From Spirochaetota bacterium (GTDB lineage: Bacteria; Spirochaetota; UBA4802; JAFGJZ01), in the NCBI GenBank assembly GCA_029554345.1, contig JAKPJF010000009.1, positions 1 through 64,000 on the forward strand: a stretch of 64,000 nucleotides of DNA, written 5' to 3'. The notes under the pieces are model-generated. The model saw only the letters and a program-made list of their open reading frames with translations, did not search any database and was not told the origin of the DNA. The translations under genes and the position numbers were made by a program. Shown here in pieces: positions 16,201-24,279 of this stretch (the first letter of the stretch is position 1; every line of letters starts with the position of its first letter).

Positions 16201-17751
16201 ATGAAAAAATCTCTGCTTTTAATAATACTTTTTTCTCTTAATTTATATGCGGAAAAATTTAATCCGGACTATCTCTACGGCAAACATAAAACACCCATTA
16301 ATCTTTTCGGAGGTAAAACTTCAGAAGAATTAAACACTTCTATTGAAACAGTTTCACCCGAAGAGCTCAATCAGATACGGTACTATTCGGTATATGATAT
16401 ACTTAAACAGAGATTTACTGATTTGAAAGAGTATTCCGTCTTCATTAACGGAAATTTTATCGGAAATAATACAGATATTCTAAAAAACATGCCAAATTCG
16501 GTAATAGGAAGAATTGAAGTATCCGATAAAAACCACACAGCTTCGAACAGTATTCAAAAAAGAAAATCTATAAACATCATTACACAGGGTTCATGCGGAA
16601 ATAATTCAATTCACTCAGTATATTTCTCAAACGGAAAAAGTTTAACTTCTGCTAATGCAAATTATACTTCCGGACTACTTGAAGTTAACTTCAACGCTGC
16701 CGTTTCGGCTGATAAAGAAATGTCAAACACGAAAAATAGTTTTAACGGAACAAAGAAAAATTCTGCAGATGCAATTGTATCTTCAGCAAAATATATTCAC
16801 TCTGATAAAATTCAAAGCAGTTTTAATTTATCTTACTTTGATCAAAAGAATAACAGCAATATCACCATGAATTCATCATATTCTTTGCTTTTTGAACCAA
16901 ATCCTTTCATAGAAGCAAAAGGGATTTTATATATGTTAAATCAGACTGACGGGGATATAACTGACAAATCAAAATCATCAAAAGCTGTAATTATTTTCAA
17001 TTTAACCCCTGATTTTACGACTGAGATTTCAGCCGGATTCGGCAGGTCCGACTTCAGAGAAAATCATGAAACCGCAAAACTCAATTTTCATAATTCATTC
17101 GCAGGTATTTATTATACAAAAGAGCATTTTGAATTTAACTCATATTTTTCGGCAAAAGGATATACTTCTGAGAATGTTTTCTTTTCCGGCAATACTGACA
17201 TAGCTTTAAAATTATTGAACAAAAGTATAAAATTATTCACAGGCATATCCGGGGAGTCCAGTAATGGATTAAAAGAAATAATTTCCGATAAGGTTTTATT
17301 TGATAATCCTGTAACTGAAACAAGCATCTATACAGGTTTTCAAATTACATATTACGATTATTTCTATTTAAAAAATATCCTTACAAAAATCTATACCAAT
17401 GAAGAGCGGAATAAATTCGATGTAAAAGGCAAAAGTCATTACGAAATAACCAATAATGCTTCTTTAAACCTACGGCTTATATCACTTGGGATAAACCATA
17501 TTCAAAAAATTAATTCAGGTAAAAAAACCGGGGATTTCTTTGCAACAGTTTCCGGACCCGGAAAAATGCAGCCATACTTTTCTGCTTCCGTAAAACTTTC
17601 CGGAAAAACAACTGATGACTGCATCGCAGGTGCAGAAGTGTCAATACCAGTTTACGACCTCAGGATAGAGGCCGGAATCACTGATATTCTAAACAAGGAA
17701 GATGGTACTGGAAACAGAGAACTTTCAGCAGGTATCTGCTACTATTTTTGA
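16201..17751 (+). CDS. degenerate TonB-dependent-receptor-like outer-membrane barrel
   Basis: 516 aa. Signal peptide (1-17, ending LYAEKF). Residues 45-130 look like a shortened plug: SVYDILKQRF in place of the usual DLL..., YSVFINGNFIGNN in place of VLIDG..., MPNSVIGRIEVSD in place of LPLNNIERIEI..., and KSINIITQGS in place of GGVINIVTKK. The remainder alternates short strands and Asn/Ser-rich loops and ends GICYYF with a terminal Phe, as outer-membrane barrels do. The RGA and YGS.A.GG plug motifs are missing and the protein is about 100 aa short. It is divergent from the riboswitch-controlled receptor. It could be a receptor paralogue that lost TonB transport, a porin, or an adhesin. Confidence 0.6.
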   Translation: MKKSLLLIILFSLNLYAEKFNPDYLYGKHKTPINLFGGKTSEELNTSIETVSPEELNQIRYYSVYDILKQRFTDLKEYSVFINGNFIGNNTDILKNMPNSVIGRIEVSDKNHTASNSIQKRKSINIITQGSCGNNSIHSVYFSNGKSLTSANANYTSGLLEVNFNAAVSADKEMSNTKNSFNGTKKNSADAIVSSAKYIHSDKIQSSFNLSYFDQKNNSNITMNSSYSLLFEPNPFIEAKGILYMLNQTDGDITDKSKSSKAVIIFNLTPDFTTEISAGFGRSDFRENHETAKLNFHNSFAGIYYTKEHFEFNSYFSAKGYTSENVFFSGNTDIALKLLNKSIKLFTGISGESSNGLKEIISDKVLFDNPVTETSIYTGFQITYYDYFYLKNILTKIYTNEERNKFDVKGKSHYEITNNASLNLRLISLGINHIQKINSGKKTGDFFATVSGPGKMQPYFSASVKLSGKTTDDCIAGAEVSIPVYDLRIEAGITDILNKEDGTGNRELSAGICYYF

Positions 17752-18566
17752 ATCTTTTGTTTTCTGCCCTTAGAATCCTTGTCTGCACTCAAAGTATTTT
17801 TAATTTTCTGAGAAGCCATGTTGTTCTCAGGAAAACGGCCTGCATCGCGTTTTAACTTATTTATTATTTCCGGCCAGCTTCTTTTTGTAACCATCCATCT
17901 TGGAAGGTCAAAAAGATCATCATTCATATAAATAGGAACTTTCATATATCCGCGTCTAAGTGAAAACGAAGCGCGAAAACCGGCTTTTATAAGATGTTCT
18001 TTTGTTACAGGAGAAAAAACACCGAAAGGATAGGCATATATTCTAGTTTCTCTGCCGGAAACCTGATCCAACCATTTCTTTGAATGATATATCTCCCGGT
18101 TAAATGTCGCTCTATCATCATTATAAAGCTTTTCATTCACATACATATGATAATAACCGTGTCCGCCCAATGTTGCACCGCAATCCTGATAATATTTTAG
18201 ATCATCAGATTTCAACGCATACTTAACCTTTCCGATTATTGCAGGAGATATAAATAAAACCGGTTTAATATTTTTCTTCATCAAAATTGATTCGTAAATA
18301 TTTTTTACACTGTGATTTCCGTCATCAATTGTCAGGAGAATATTTTTTTTACCGTATACTCTGTTTAAATAAATATCTTCCATACTGACGAAACGATAAC
18401 CTATTGATTCAATTTCAGTAATATGCTTCTCGAATTCGGCCGGAGAAATATCAGTATCCACTTTTTTCTTGTCTAAAAAAGTGTGGTAACACAAAACAAA
18501 AACCTCGCCCTGCGAAAAAAGCAACACAGGAAATAACAAGAATAAAGAAATCAAAAACCTGAACAT
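17742..18566 (-). CDS. exported polysaccharide deacetylase (NodB-like, carbohydrate esterase 4)
   Basis: 274 aa with a signal peptide (1-19). The NodB fold motifs are present: ILLTIDDGNHS (variant of TFDDG, with the catalytic and metal-binding Asp pair), GGHGYYHMYVN (the H-x3-H metal motif) and YAYPFGVFS, plus a RASFSLRRGYMK region. The family removes N-acetyl groups from peptidoglycan, chitin-like or exopolysaccharide chains in the envelope; the substrate cannot be chosen. The tail (about 245-274) is basic and disordered. Its 3' end overlaps the convergent barrel gene by 10 bp. A TPR gene lies 11 nt upstream on the same strand, suggesting an operon. Confidence 0.85.
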   Translation of the reverse strand: MFRFLISLFLLFPVLLFSQGEVFVLCYHTFLDKKKVDTDISPAEFEKHITEIESIGYRFVSMEDIYLNRVYGKKNILLTIDDGNHSVKNIYESILMKKNIKPVLFISPAIIGKVKYALKSDDLKYYQDCGATLGGHGYYHMYVNEKLYNDDRATFNREIYHSKKWLDQVSGRETRIYAYPFGVFSPVTKEHLIKAGFRASFSLRRGYMKVPIYMNDDLFDLPRWMVTKRSWPEIINKLKRDAGRFPENNMASQKIKNTLSADKDSKGRKQKIQK

Positions 18567-18577
18567 ACTGCCTCAAA

Positions 18578-19039
18578 CTATTTTATTATATTCTGAACAT
18601 CAAGCTGCATTCTCGCATCTGATGCGGATTGAAACGCAGAATACTCACTGATGATGGTAGTGAATACTTTTTCAGCATCTGCTTTCATTCCCATCTTACG
18701 ATAGCATATACCTGCATTATAATAGGCCCGCACACCCTCTTCCGTATCACTGAATTCTTCAAAATGCGCAAGATAAATTTTAAGCGCTTTCCGGTAATCG
18801 TACCGCATAAAGTAAATTCCGGCGAGATAATCAAAAGCGGTTTCGCGGTGCGAACCGTCCTCATACACTTCAAGATATTCCTGAAGAAGAATTAAAGCTT
18901 TATCATACTGTTCGAGTCTAAAAAACTGATATGCATTATCAAAACGCATATCATCACTTGCTTTTTCAAAAGCCGAATCAGACCCGGCGTTAAGCCCTAA
19001 CGAAAAAAGCAATGACATAAATAGTATTATTTTTTTCAT
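18578..19039 (-). CDS. small exported TPR protein
   Basis: 153 aa. Signal peptide (1-18, ending LNAGS), then three to four TPR-type repeats (AYQFFRLEQYDKALILLQEYL, AGIYFMRYDYRKALKIYLAHF, AGICYRKMGMKADAEKVFTTI), a layout like the tail of CpoB/YbgF or BamD-like outer-membrane-lipoprotein adaptors. It lacks a lipobox Cys. It likely mediates a protein contact in the periplasm. It is 11 nt upstream of the deacetylase and may act with it. Confidence 0.65.
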   Translation of the reverse strand: MKKIILFMSLLFSLGLNAGSDSAFEKASDDMRFDNAYQFFRLEQYDKALILLQEYLEVYEDGSHRETAFDYLAGIYFMRYDYRKALKIYLAHFEEFSDTEEGVRAYYNAGICYRKMGMKADAEKVFTTIISEYSAFQSASDARMQLDVQNIIK

Positions 19040-19128
19040 TTTGCTCCAAAAAAGGATTTTTTATCCGTTAAGGATAATATATTATGTCACATAATAATTC
19101 TGCAATAACTTTTTAAACTATGTTAAAA

Positions 19129-19166
19129 TATTTACCGGAAAGCCGTAAACAGCATTCCGGTAAATA
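19129..19166 (-). terminator. hairpin after the lipoprotein operon
   Basis: 12-bp perfect arms (19129-19140 and 19155-19166, TATTTACCGGAA/TTCCGGTAAATA) with a 14-nt loop, then TTTTAAC on the minus strand. It lies 27 nt after the stop of the lipoprotein gene at 19193. Confidence 0.65.
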
Positions 19167-19192
19167 GAAATTTCATTTTAAAATAGTTAAAA

Positions 19193-19963
19193 TCACTGAA
19201 TTTCTACATCTTCATTCGGAACTTTTTCGGCATCTTGTTCAGTTTCTGCTTCAACATCAGCATTTTCTTCAGACTGGCCTTCTTCCTTCTTCTCGTTGAG
19301 AGCTTTTCTCTTTGCAATATTCGCAAGTAGTATATCGCGAGCCTCGGAAATATCAGTCTTTTTTGAAGTTGAAAATAGAAGAACTACATCACCTGTAAAA
19401 ACGCTCATAAACGGGAAATCGACATAAGAAATATCTCCGAATTTTTCAATAGAAACATCGGCACCTTTGGTATTATCTGCTGTTAATATTTTACATACAG
19501 CAGGTACCATTTTCTTTCCAAACATCATTCTGTATTTAACCGATGCCATCATCATATTCGCCATTTTATCGCTTTCAGTATTTCCGCCATCTTTTTCATT
19601 TTTAAAAATAAAAAGATACTGACCTGCTTTATCCTTATAAGGAATAAGACCAAACGGCATATCTTCTATACGCTTTTTGATAGCCGATTCCGGTGCCGAT
19701 ATATCTATAATCATATGCTGATCAAACTGTGTATTTACGGTCGATGTTTTAATTTTAAAACCAAGTTCTTTTAATTTCGGATTATTCTGAAATGAGTCTT
19801 TTTGCGGAAGAGAAGTTTCATTTTTCGCAAATTCTTTTGAAAAAGAAACTCTCATTTTTGAAGAAAAAACTCCTTTGTCGACTTCAAAATACTGAATGAT
19901 GTCAAAACAACCTGAACAAAATAACAAAACAAGAAAAATCAACGGAAGAGCTGTCTTTTTCAT
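19193..19963 (-). CDS. hypothetical lipoprotein
   Basis: 256 aa. Lipobox LLFCSGC (lipidated Cys at 19), so membrane anchored. The body is mostly beta-strand-like, with ISYVDFPFMSVFTGDVVLLFS, then a coiled stretch and a strongly acidic tail (about residues 225-256, Glu-rich). I do not recognise a family; the acidic tail may be a disordered linker. GAGG upstream. It is the last gene of a probable three-gene set of lipoproteins (20487-22007, 19975-20490, 19193-19963) with 4-bp overlap or short gaps between them. Confidence 0.6.
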   Translation of the reverse strand: MKKTALPLIFLVLLFCSGCFDIIQYFEVDKGVFSSKMRVSFSKEFAKNETSLPQKDSFQNNPKLKELGFKIKTSTVNTQFDQHMIIDISAPESAIKKRIEDMPFGLIPYKDKAGQYLFIFKNEKDGGNTESDKMANMMMASVKYRMMFGKKMVPAVCKILTADNTKGADVSIEKFGDISYVDFPFMSVFTGDVVLLFSTSKKTDISEARDILLANIAKRKALNEKKEEGQSEENADVEAETEQDAEKVPNEDVEIQ

Positions 19964-19974
19964 ATAATCACCTC

Positions 19975-20490
19975 TTATTTTTTTTCAAAGCTTAACGTAA
20001 ATTCACCGCTATTTCCCGAAGCCGACTTGTGATTTAATTCTATTATCAGAATTCTATCGTTTAACGAATCAAAATAAATAAAATCAGGCTTCGGCTGATC
20101 AATATTATTAACCTTCTCATAAGATCCTTTTTTTTCGTTAAGAACATATTTCTCAACCTTAATAAGATGTCTGTTATTCTCAAGTTTGAATTCTACATGC
20201 TTGTCCTGCGATTCAAGACCTATGGTACTTCTTCCGGCTTCAACCTTATTTAGAAACACTTTATAAAAACATCTTCTATCGTCATTTGGATTATTTACCG
20301 TGGAATCTTTAATAATAAGTTTAACATTATAATTATACGGAAGCTTAAACTCTGAGCCTGAAATCCCTGAAGGATTTGTATTTGATGCTGATCCGCTTAA
20401 AATAACCGGATCTTTTTTCATTACTGAACTTCCTCCCGAACAGGCAGCTGCAGCCGCCAGAAACCAAATAAATATCATTTTCATATTCAC
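19975..20490 (-). CDS. hypothetical lipoprotein
   Basis: 171 aa. The lipobox is degenerate, AAAAACSGGSS (Cys at 17), typical of relaxed spirochaete-like lipoboxes. The mature part is beta-strand-like (NVKLIIKDSTV, HVEFKLENNRHLIKVEKYVL, DRILIIELNHKS, GEFTLSFEKK). No family recognised. The start overlaps the end of the PPC lipoprotein by 4 bp (ATGA-type), so translation is coupled. Confidence 0.55.
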   Translation of the reverse strand: MNMKMIFIWFLAAAAACSGGSSVMKKDPVILSGSASNTNPSGISGSEFKLPYNYNVKLIIKDSTVNNPNDDRRCFYKVFLNKVEAGRSTIGLESQDKHVEFKLENNRHLIKVEKYVLNEKKGSYEKVNNIDQPKPDFIYFDSLNDRILIIELNHKSASGNSGEFTLSFEKK

Positions 20491-22007
20491 CTCTGTTTTA
20501 TCATATCAATGCTGTAATCTGAATCAGAAACACTTCCTGAAAATTCAACAATCAAATAAGCAGAAACATCTATAGTTTCTGAAAATTCTATTTCAGATGA
20601 TCCTTTTACAGATACGGTTTTTACCCTGTAACCAAGGGCATCCGTAACCGAAACAGTCATCTCGGTATCATCAATACCTCTTATTTTAAATTTTATTTTC
20701 TCTCTAGATCCCAGATTAATTTTGTAATAATCCTTATCGCCGCTGTAAGAATAATACCCTTTAACTGAATTTTCAACTGCTTCTGCTGATTTGATACTGT
20801 CATTAGGCTCAGTTTCAAATTCCTTTTCCGCCTCATATTCGGAAATGGAAACGGTATAATCCTGAGGTTCCGATGTATGTTTTGATGAAACTGATATATA
20901 ATAACCTCCGTCACAAAATATATTGGGGAAAATAATTGAGCCCGAAGCATTATCCGAAGAATATAATTTCCTGTATGATTTGTCAAATATGGAAGCCTTA
21001 ACAGACTTGCCGAGAACTGAAACGGAATAAAATCTTCCTGATTCACTTGATCTGAAAAAATAATCAATATCTTTCGAATCAGATACTGTACCTGATATTT
21101 TATCCTGAAGCGGATTGGCTTTTCCAAAATCATCATTGCTTTCAAGTTCTCTATCCGGAGAAAAATCACCTTTCTTCAGCGAAAAGAAATATTTTTCTTC
21201 GGAATTTTCGGTCATAGATTTCGAATATATCCGAATGAAATAATTTCCGCTCTTCATGAGCCCCAATCCGCTTACTGATTCAGCTTTACCCTCACCGGCA
21301 AAATCTGCCGTAAAAACAGAATTGCCGTCGGCATCACATATTTCTATAACGGAATTAATACCTTTTACAGCGCTCAAAGAAATATCAATGACTGCCGGAT
21401 TTTCTTCTGAAGCATCTACTGAAAAATAAAAAATATCCTCTTCTCTGTACCTTCCTTTACTATTCTGATTGAGTTTGTTAAAAGCAGGTGAGAAATATCC
21501 TGTAATTTCTGATCCATAATCAATTTTCTGTGCTGAATCAAAAAAATCATTAGGTTCAATTTCTGAGACTGAACTGTCTGATGGATAAACGGATAGAATA
21601 TACTCTGCCGAATCATCCCCCTTTTTTTCATCTCGCTCACCATGACTGACAGCTATATAATATTTACCTTTTGGAAGATTTAGATTCGCTATCTTTTCAG
21701 GCGAAGATTTACGCGCATCATCGACATATTTAATTACAGCTCCTTCTCCGCCGGAGGCTGAAAAAACACCGAAAGCATGATTGATTCCCTTTAGAGCAGA
21801 AACTTCGATTCTAACATTAACTTCAGAGTCCGTAGTAAATGTGAAATAATCTTTATCTGAAGCAGATGAAATCTTTCCTTTCACTTCAGATTTGATATTT
21901 ATCTCATTAGCTTCATTCAAATTATTGTTCGGTTCAACTTCAAATTGTATCTTGCGGGAACATTCAGCCGAAAAAACAATTATCAGCAATAGCAAAATGT
22001 ATTTCAT
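20487..22007 (-). CDS. lipoprotein with four PPC-type (prepeptidase C-terminal) domains
   Basis: 506 aa from the ATG at 22007. The longer frame upstream was rejected because GGAG lies 5 nt before this ATG. A hydrophobic leader ends at SAEC (Cys near 16; a relaxed lipobox). Four domains of roughly 110-140 aa follow, each opening with the PPC signature: EVEPNNNLNEANEI, EIEPNDFFDSAQKI, ELESNDDFGKANPL and ETEPNDSIKSAEAV. Each continues with a D.DYF/Y strand (SDKDYFTF, EEDIFYF, KDIDYFF, GDKDYYKI) and a GxYYIxVS-type strand. PPC domains are beta-sandwiches usually hanging off secreted peptidases, but no peptidase is present here. A binding or surface scaffold role is an inference. Confidence 0.8.
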   Translation of the reverse strand: MKYILLLLIIVFSAECSRKIQFEVEPNNNLNEANEINIKSEVKGKISSASDKDYFTFTTDSEVNVRIEVSALKGINHAFGVFSASGGEGAVIKYVDDARKSSPEKIANLNLPKGKYYIAVSHGERDEKKGDDSAEYILSVYPSDSSVSEIEPNDFFDSAQKIDYGSEITGYFSPAFNKLNQNSKGRYREEDIFYFSVDASEENPAVIDISLSAVKGINSVIEICDADGNSVFTADFAGEGKAESVSGLGLMKSGNYFIRIYSKSMTENSEEKYFFSLKKGDFSPDRELESNDDFGKANPLQDKISGTVSDSKDIDYFFRSSESGRFYSVSVLGKSVKASIFDKSYRKLYSSDNASGSIIFPNIFCDGGYYISVSSKHTSEPQDYTVSISEYEAEKEFETEPNDSIKSAEAVENSVKGYYSYSGDKDYYKINLGSREKIKFKIRGIDDTEMTVSVTDALGYRVKTVSVKGSSEIEFSETIDVSAYLIVEFSGSVSDSDYSIDMIKQR

Positions 22008-22227
22008 CTTCAACTCCATGAATTTCAGAATAACCAATACACAAAAGAAGCGCAAGTATTTTTAATTTAGACATAATGATATAATGGAAAACATTATATT
22101 TCATATTTATCGATTTAATAATAATCGTTTTTAATTCAAATAGTAAGTAATTTCGATTATATCAATATTTTTATAACTATTGATAAACTTTATTATTCTG
22201 TTTTTCAACAAATTGTTAGAAAAATAT

Positions 22228-22271
22228 TTGACAATAATCTCTATTTCTTTTTTATGGATATATAAGCAATT
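22228..22271 (+). promoter_or_regulatory. possible promoter of tRNA-Gly
   Basis: A perfect TTGACA (22228-22233) precedes tRNA-Gly by 38 nt. The best -10 candidate (TATGGA, 22253-22258) leaves a long 19-nt spacer and matches poorly, so the call is tentative. Confidence 0.35.
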
Positions 22272-22342
22272 GCGGGTGTAGTTCAATGGTAGAACTTCAG
22301 CCTTCCAAGCTGATTGCGTGGGTTCGATTCCCACTACCCGCT
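22272..22342 (+). tRNA. tRNA-Gly (UCC)
   Basis: Acceptor stem GCGGGTG/TACCCGC with one G-T pair and U discriminator at 22342; anticodon loop CTTCCAA in a TCAGC/GCTGA stem gives UCC; T arm GTGGG-TTCGATT-CCCAC. Short variable loop. CCA is not encoded. It stands alone and is followed at once by a strong terminator. Confidence 0.95.
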
Positions 22343-22345
22343 CAT

Positions 22346-22377
22346 AATACCCCGGTTAAACCGGGGTATTTTTTTAT
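22346..22377 (+). terminator. intrinsic terminator after tRNA-Gly
   Basis: AATACCCCGGTT pairs with AACCGGGGTATT around a single central A (22346-22370), followed directly by a run of T (22369-22375). It lies 4 nt beyond the tRNA. Confidence 0.85.
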
Positions 22378-22391
22378 TATTTTCAAATTAT

Positions 22392-22420
22392 AAAAAAGCC
22401 GCTTTGAAGAGCGGCTTTTA
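22392..22420 (-). terminator. intrinsic terminator after the epimerase gene
   Basis: Arms 22394-22403 and 22410-22419 (AAAAGCCGCT/AGCGGCTTTT) with a 6-nt loop, followed by a T run on the minus strand. It lies just beyond the stop of the minus-strand epimerase gene and may also act on plus-strand read-through. Confidence 0.8.
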
Positions 22421-22427
22421 AATTCAA

Positions 22428-23408
22428 TTATAAGTAAAAATTCTTATACCATTTAACAAAACGCGAAAGACCTTCCTCTATTGATGTTTTCGGCTTCCAT
22501 CCGGTTTTAGAGTTTAGCAGTGAAATATCTGCAAATGTTGCGTATACGTCACCCGGCTGCATCGGCATATATTTCTTTAACGCTTTTGTTCCGAGATTTT
22601 TTTCAAGAACCTCAATGAAATACTCAAGCTTAACGGGATTATTGTTTCCGATGTTATAAACTATATGTTTTGCACCGCTTTCAGCAGAATAACCCGGTTG
22701 AGGAATATGAGAAGCCACCGACATTATGCCGGAAACAATATCATCCACAAAAGTAAAATCTCTCAGCATATCACCGTTATTATAAACCTCTATTTCCTGA
22801 CCTTGAACAATTTTATCTGTAAATTTAAAATAAGCCATATCAGGCCTTCCGTATTCACCGTAAACTGTAAAAAACCTAAGCCCGCTTGCAGGAATATCGA
22901 AAAGATGAGAATAACAGTGAGCCATAAGCTCATTGCTTTTTTTCGTAGCTGCATATAACGATATGGGATTATCGACGTAATCGCTTTCCGAAAATGGAGT
23001 TTTTTTATTCGCTCCGTAAACCGATGAACTTGAGGCATAAACCAAATGCTTCACCGGATTATTTCTGCATCCTTCAAGGATAGACAAAAATCCGTCAATA
23101 TTACTTCCTATATAGGCTGAGGGATTATCGAGCGAATATCGAACACCTGCTTGAGCAGCAAGGTTTATTACAACGTCAAACTTTTCTTTACTGAAAAGCT
23201 TTAGGATGAAATCCCTATCAGAAATATCATTATGATGAAAACTGTAGTTCTTATTTTTAGAAAGAATTTCATTTCTTGCGGATTTTAGGCTTACCGGATA
23301 ATAAGAATTAAGATTATCGACTCCGACTATCTCATGACCATCTTTCAAAAGAAGCTTTGAAAGATGAAATCCGATGAATCCGGCTGAACCAGTTACCAAA
23401 TATTTCAT
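22428..23408 (-). CDS. NAD-dependent sugar-nucleotide epimerase, probably UDP-glucuronate 4-epimerase
   Basis: 326 aa, extended short-chain dehydrogenase fold. NAD-binding TGSAGFIGFHLSKLL (residues 6-20), NLAAQAGVRYSLDNP (82-96), ASSSSVYG (125-132) and catalytic Tyr152/Lys156 in LYAATKKS. The DNLNSYYPVSLKSARN segment (31-46) matches UDP-glucuronate 4-epimerases (CapI/WbnF type) better than UDP-glucose 4-epimerase GalE. Likely product: UDP-galacturonate for capsule, LPS-like or glycan synthesis. It is a single-gene unit between two hairpins, with no glycosyltransferases nearby. Confidence 0.85.
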   Translation of the reverse strand: MKYLVTGSAGFIGFHLSKLLLKDGHEIVGVDNLNSYYPVSLKSARNEILSKNKNYSFHHNDISDRDFILKLFSKEKFDVVINLAAQAGVRYSLDNPSAYIGSNIDGFLSILEGCRNNPVKHLVYASSSSVYGANKKTPFSESDYVDNPISLYAATKKSNELMAHCYSHLFDIPASGLRFFTVYGEYGRPDMAYFKFTDKIVQGQEIEVYNNGDMLRDFTFVDDIVSGIMSVASHIPQPGYSAESGAKHIVYNIGNNNPVKLEYFIEVLEKNLGTKALKKYMPMQPGDVYATFADISLLNSKTGWKPKTSIEEGLSRFVKWYKNFYL

Positions 23409-23427
23409 TATTTTGCCTCAAACGTAA

Positions 23428-23451
23428 AATAAGCGGCCTGAGCCGCTTATT
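23428..23451 (-). terminator. hairpin between the epimerase and an exported-protein gene
   Basis: AATAAGCGGC/GCCGCTTATT with a CTGA loop, 42 nt beyond the stop of the exported-protein gene at 23493. The minus-strand tail ATTTTACG is a weak T tract. It separates two minus-strand genes. Confidence 0.55.
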
Positions 23452-23492
23452 CATTCGCCTAAATCATTATAAACTGTCAATGAGATATTGAT

Positions 23493-24188
23493 TTAATAAT
23501 TTGTCGAATTTTTTAGAATATTCTGCATAATCGCATCACTGTCTTTTATTCCTTTCTGGTATGTTTCGCCGATGCTCAATATCAGCGAATAGAAATACTC
23601 GAGATGCGGAATATAAAAATCTCTTTTGATATTGTTTCTTATTGGAAATGCAGTTGTGTTTCGGATCTCGCCTAATGGTTTACTTCCAGTACGTATCTTA
23701 TCATTCACTGAATGGTTAAAAGTTACATCGTCAGTTCCTGCCGATAAAGGAGTTGGATCAACTATAGTTATAATATTAGTTGTAAACTTACTGTTTTCTT
23801 TCTCATATATTATTGATTCTATTTTAGATACGCTGTCTCCGGAAAGATAAAGTTTCATTTTCTTTTCTCTGCTTCCATTCAACTTACCAGAAACTTCATC
23901 CTTTAGAATAAAATAACGGGTAATAAGAATATAACCGTCTTTTGCCTCATAAGAAACCTGAAAAGGAAGAACAGGGATTTCTTTTGCAGATGCAAGATTA
24001 TATTTTTTAACCGTATCCGCAATTTTTTTTGAAAGATCAAGTATTTGATTATCAAGATCCTTTGCTTCATTCAATAGACTTTCAGATGTCAGAGATTTAT
24101 CAGTACCTTCTGATTTTTTTTCCTGTGATTTCAGTGCCGAAAAAGAAAAAACAATAACCGTAAACATTAAACAAAATAATAAACGCAT
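23493..24188 (-). CDS. hypothetical exported protein
   Basis: 231 aa. Signal peptide (1-21). A coiled-coil-prone helix (about 35-65, LLNEAKDLDNQILDLSKKI) precedes a beta-rich region (VSYEAKDGYILITRYFILKDE, REKKMKLYLSGDSVSKIESI). A moderately conserved-looking tail (about 175-231) has YIPHLEYFYSLILSIGETY. I do not recognise a family. The ATG is preceded by GGAG. Monocistronic, upstream of a hairpin. Confidence 0.55.
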   Translation of the reverse strand: MRLLFCLMFTVIVFSFSALKSQEKKSEGTDKSLTSESLLNEAKDLDNQILDLSKKIADTVKKYNLASAKEIPVLPFQVSYEAKDGYILITRYFILKDEVSGKLNGSREKKMKLYLSGDSVSKIESIIYEKENSKFTTNIITIVDPTPLSAGTDDVTFNHSVNDKIRTGSKPLGEIRNTTAFPIRNNIKRDFYIPHLEYFYSLILSIGETYQKGIKDSDAIMQNILKNSTNY

Positions 24189-24279
24189 TGAACTACCTCC
24201 GGTAACCTATCATAAACTTAAATCAATAAATATCAACTTTTTTCTATATCAGTCAACTGAAAACTGCAAGTCTTTTTCA

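Noticed and set aside
22131-22334. 67-codon minus-strand frame (MGIEPTQSAWK...)
   Set aside because: It starts inside the tRNA-Gly gene; the first residues are the reverse complement of the tRNA. No support as a gene.
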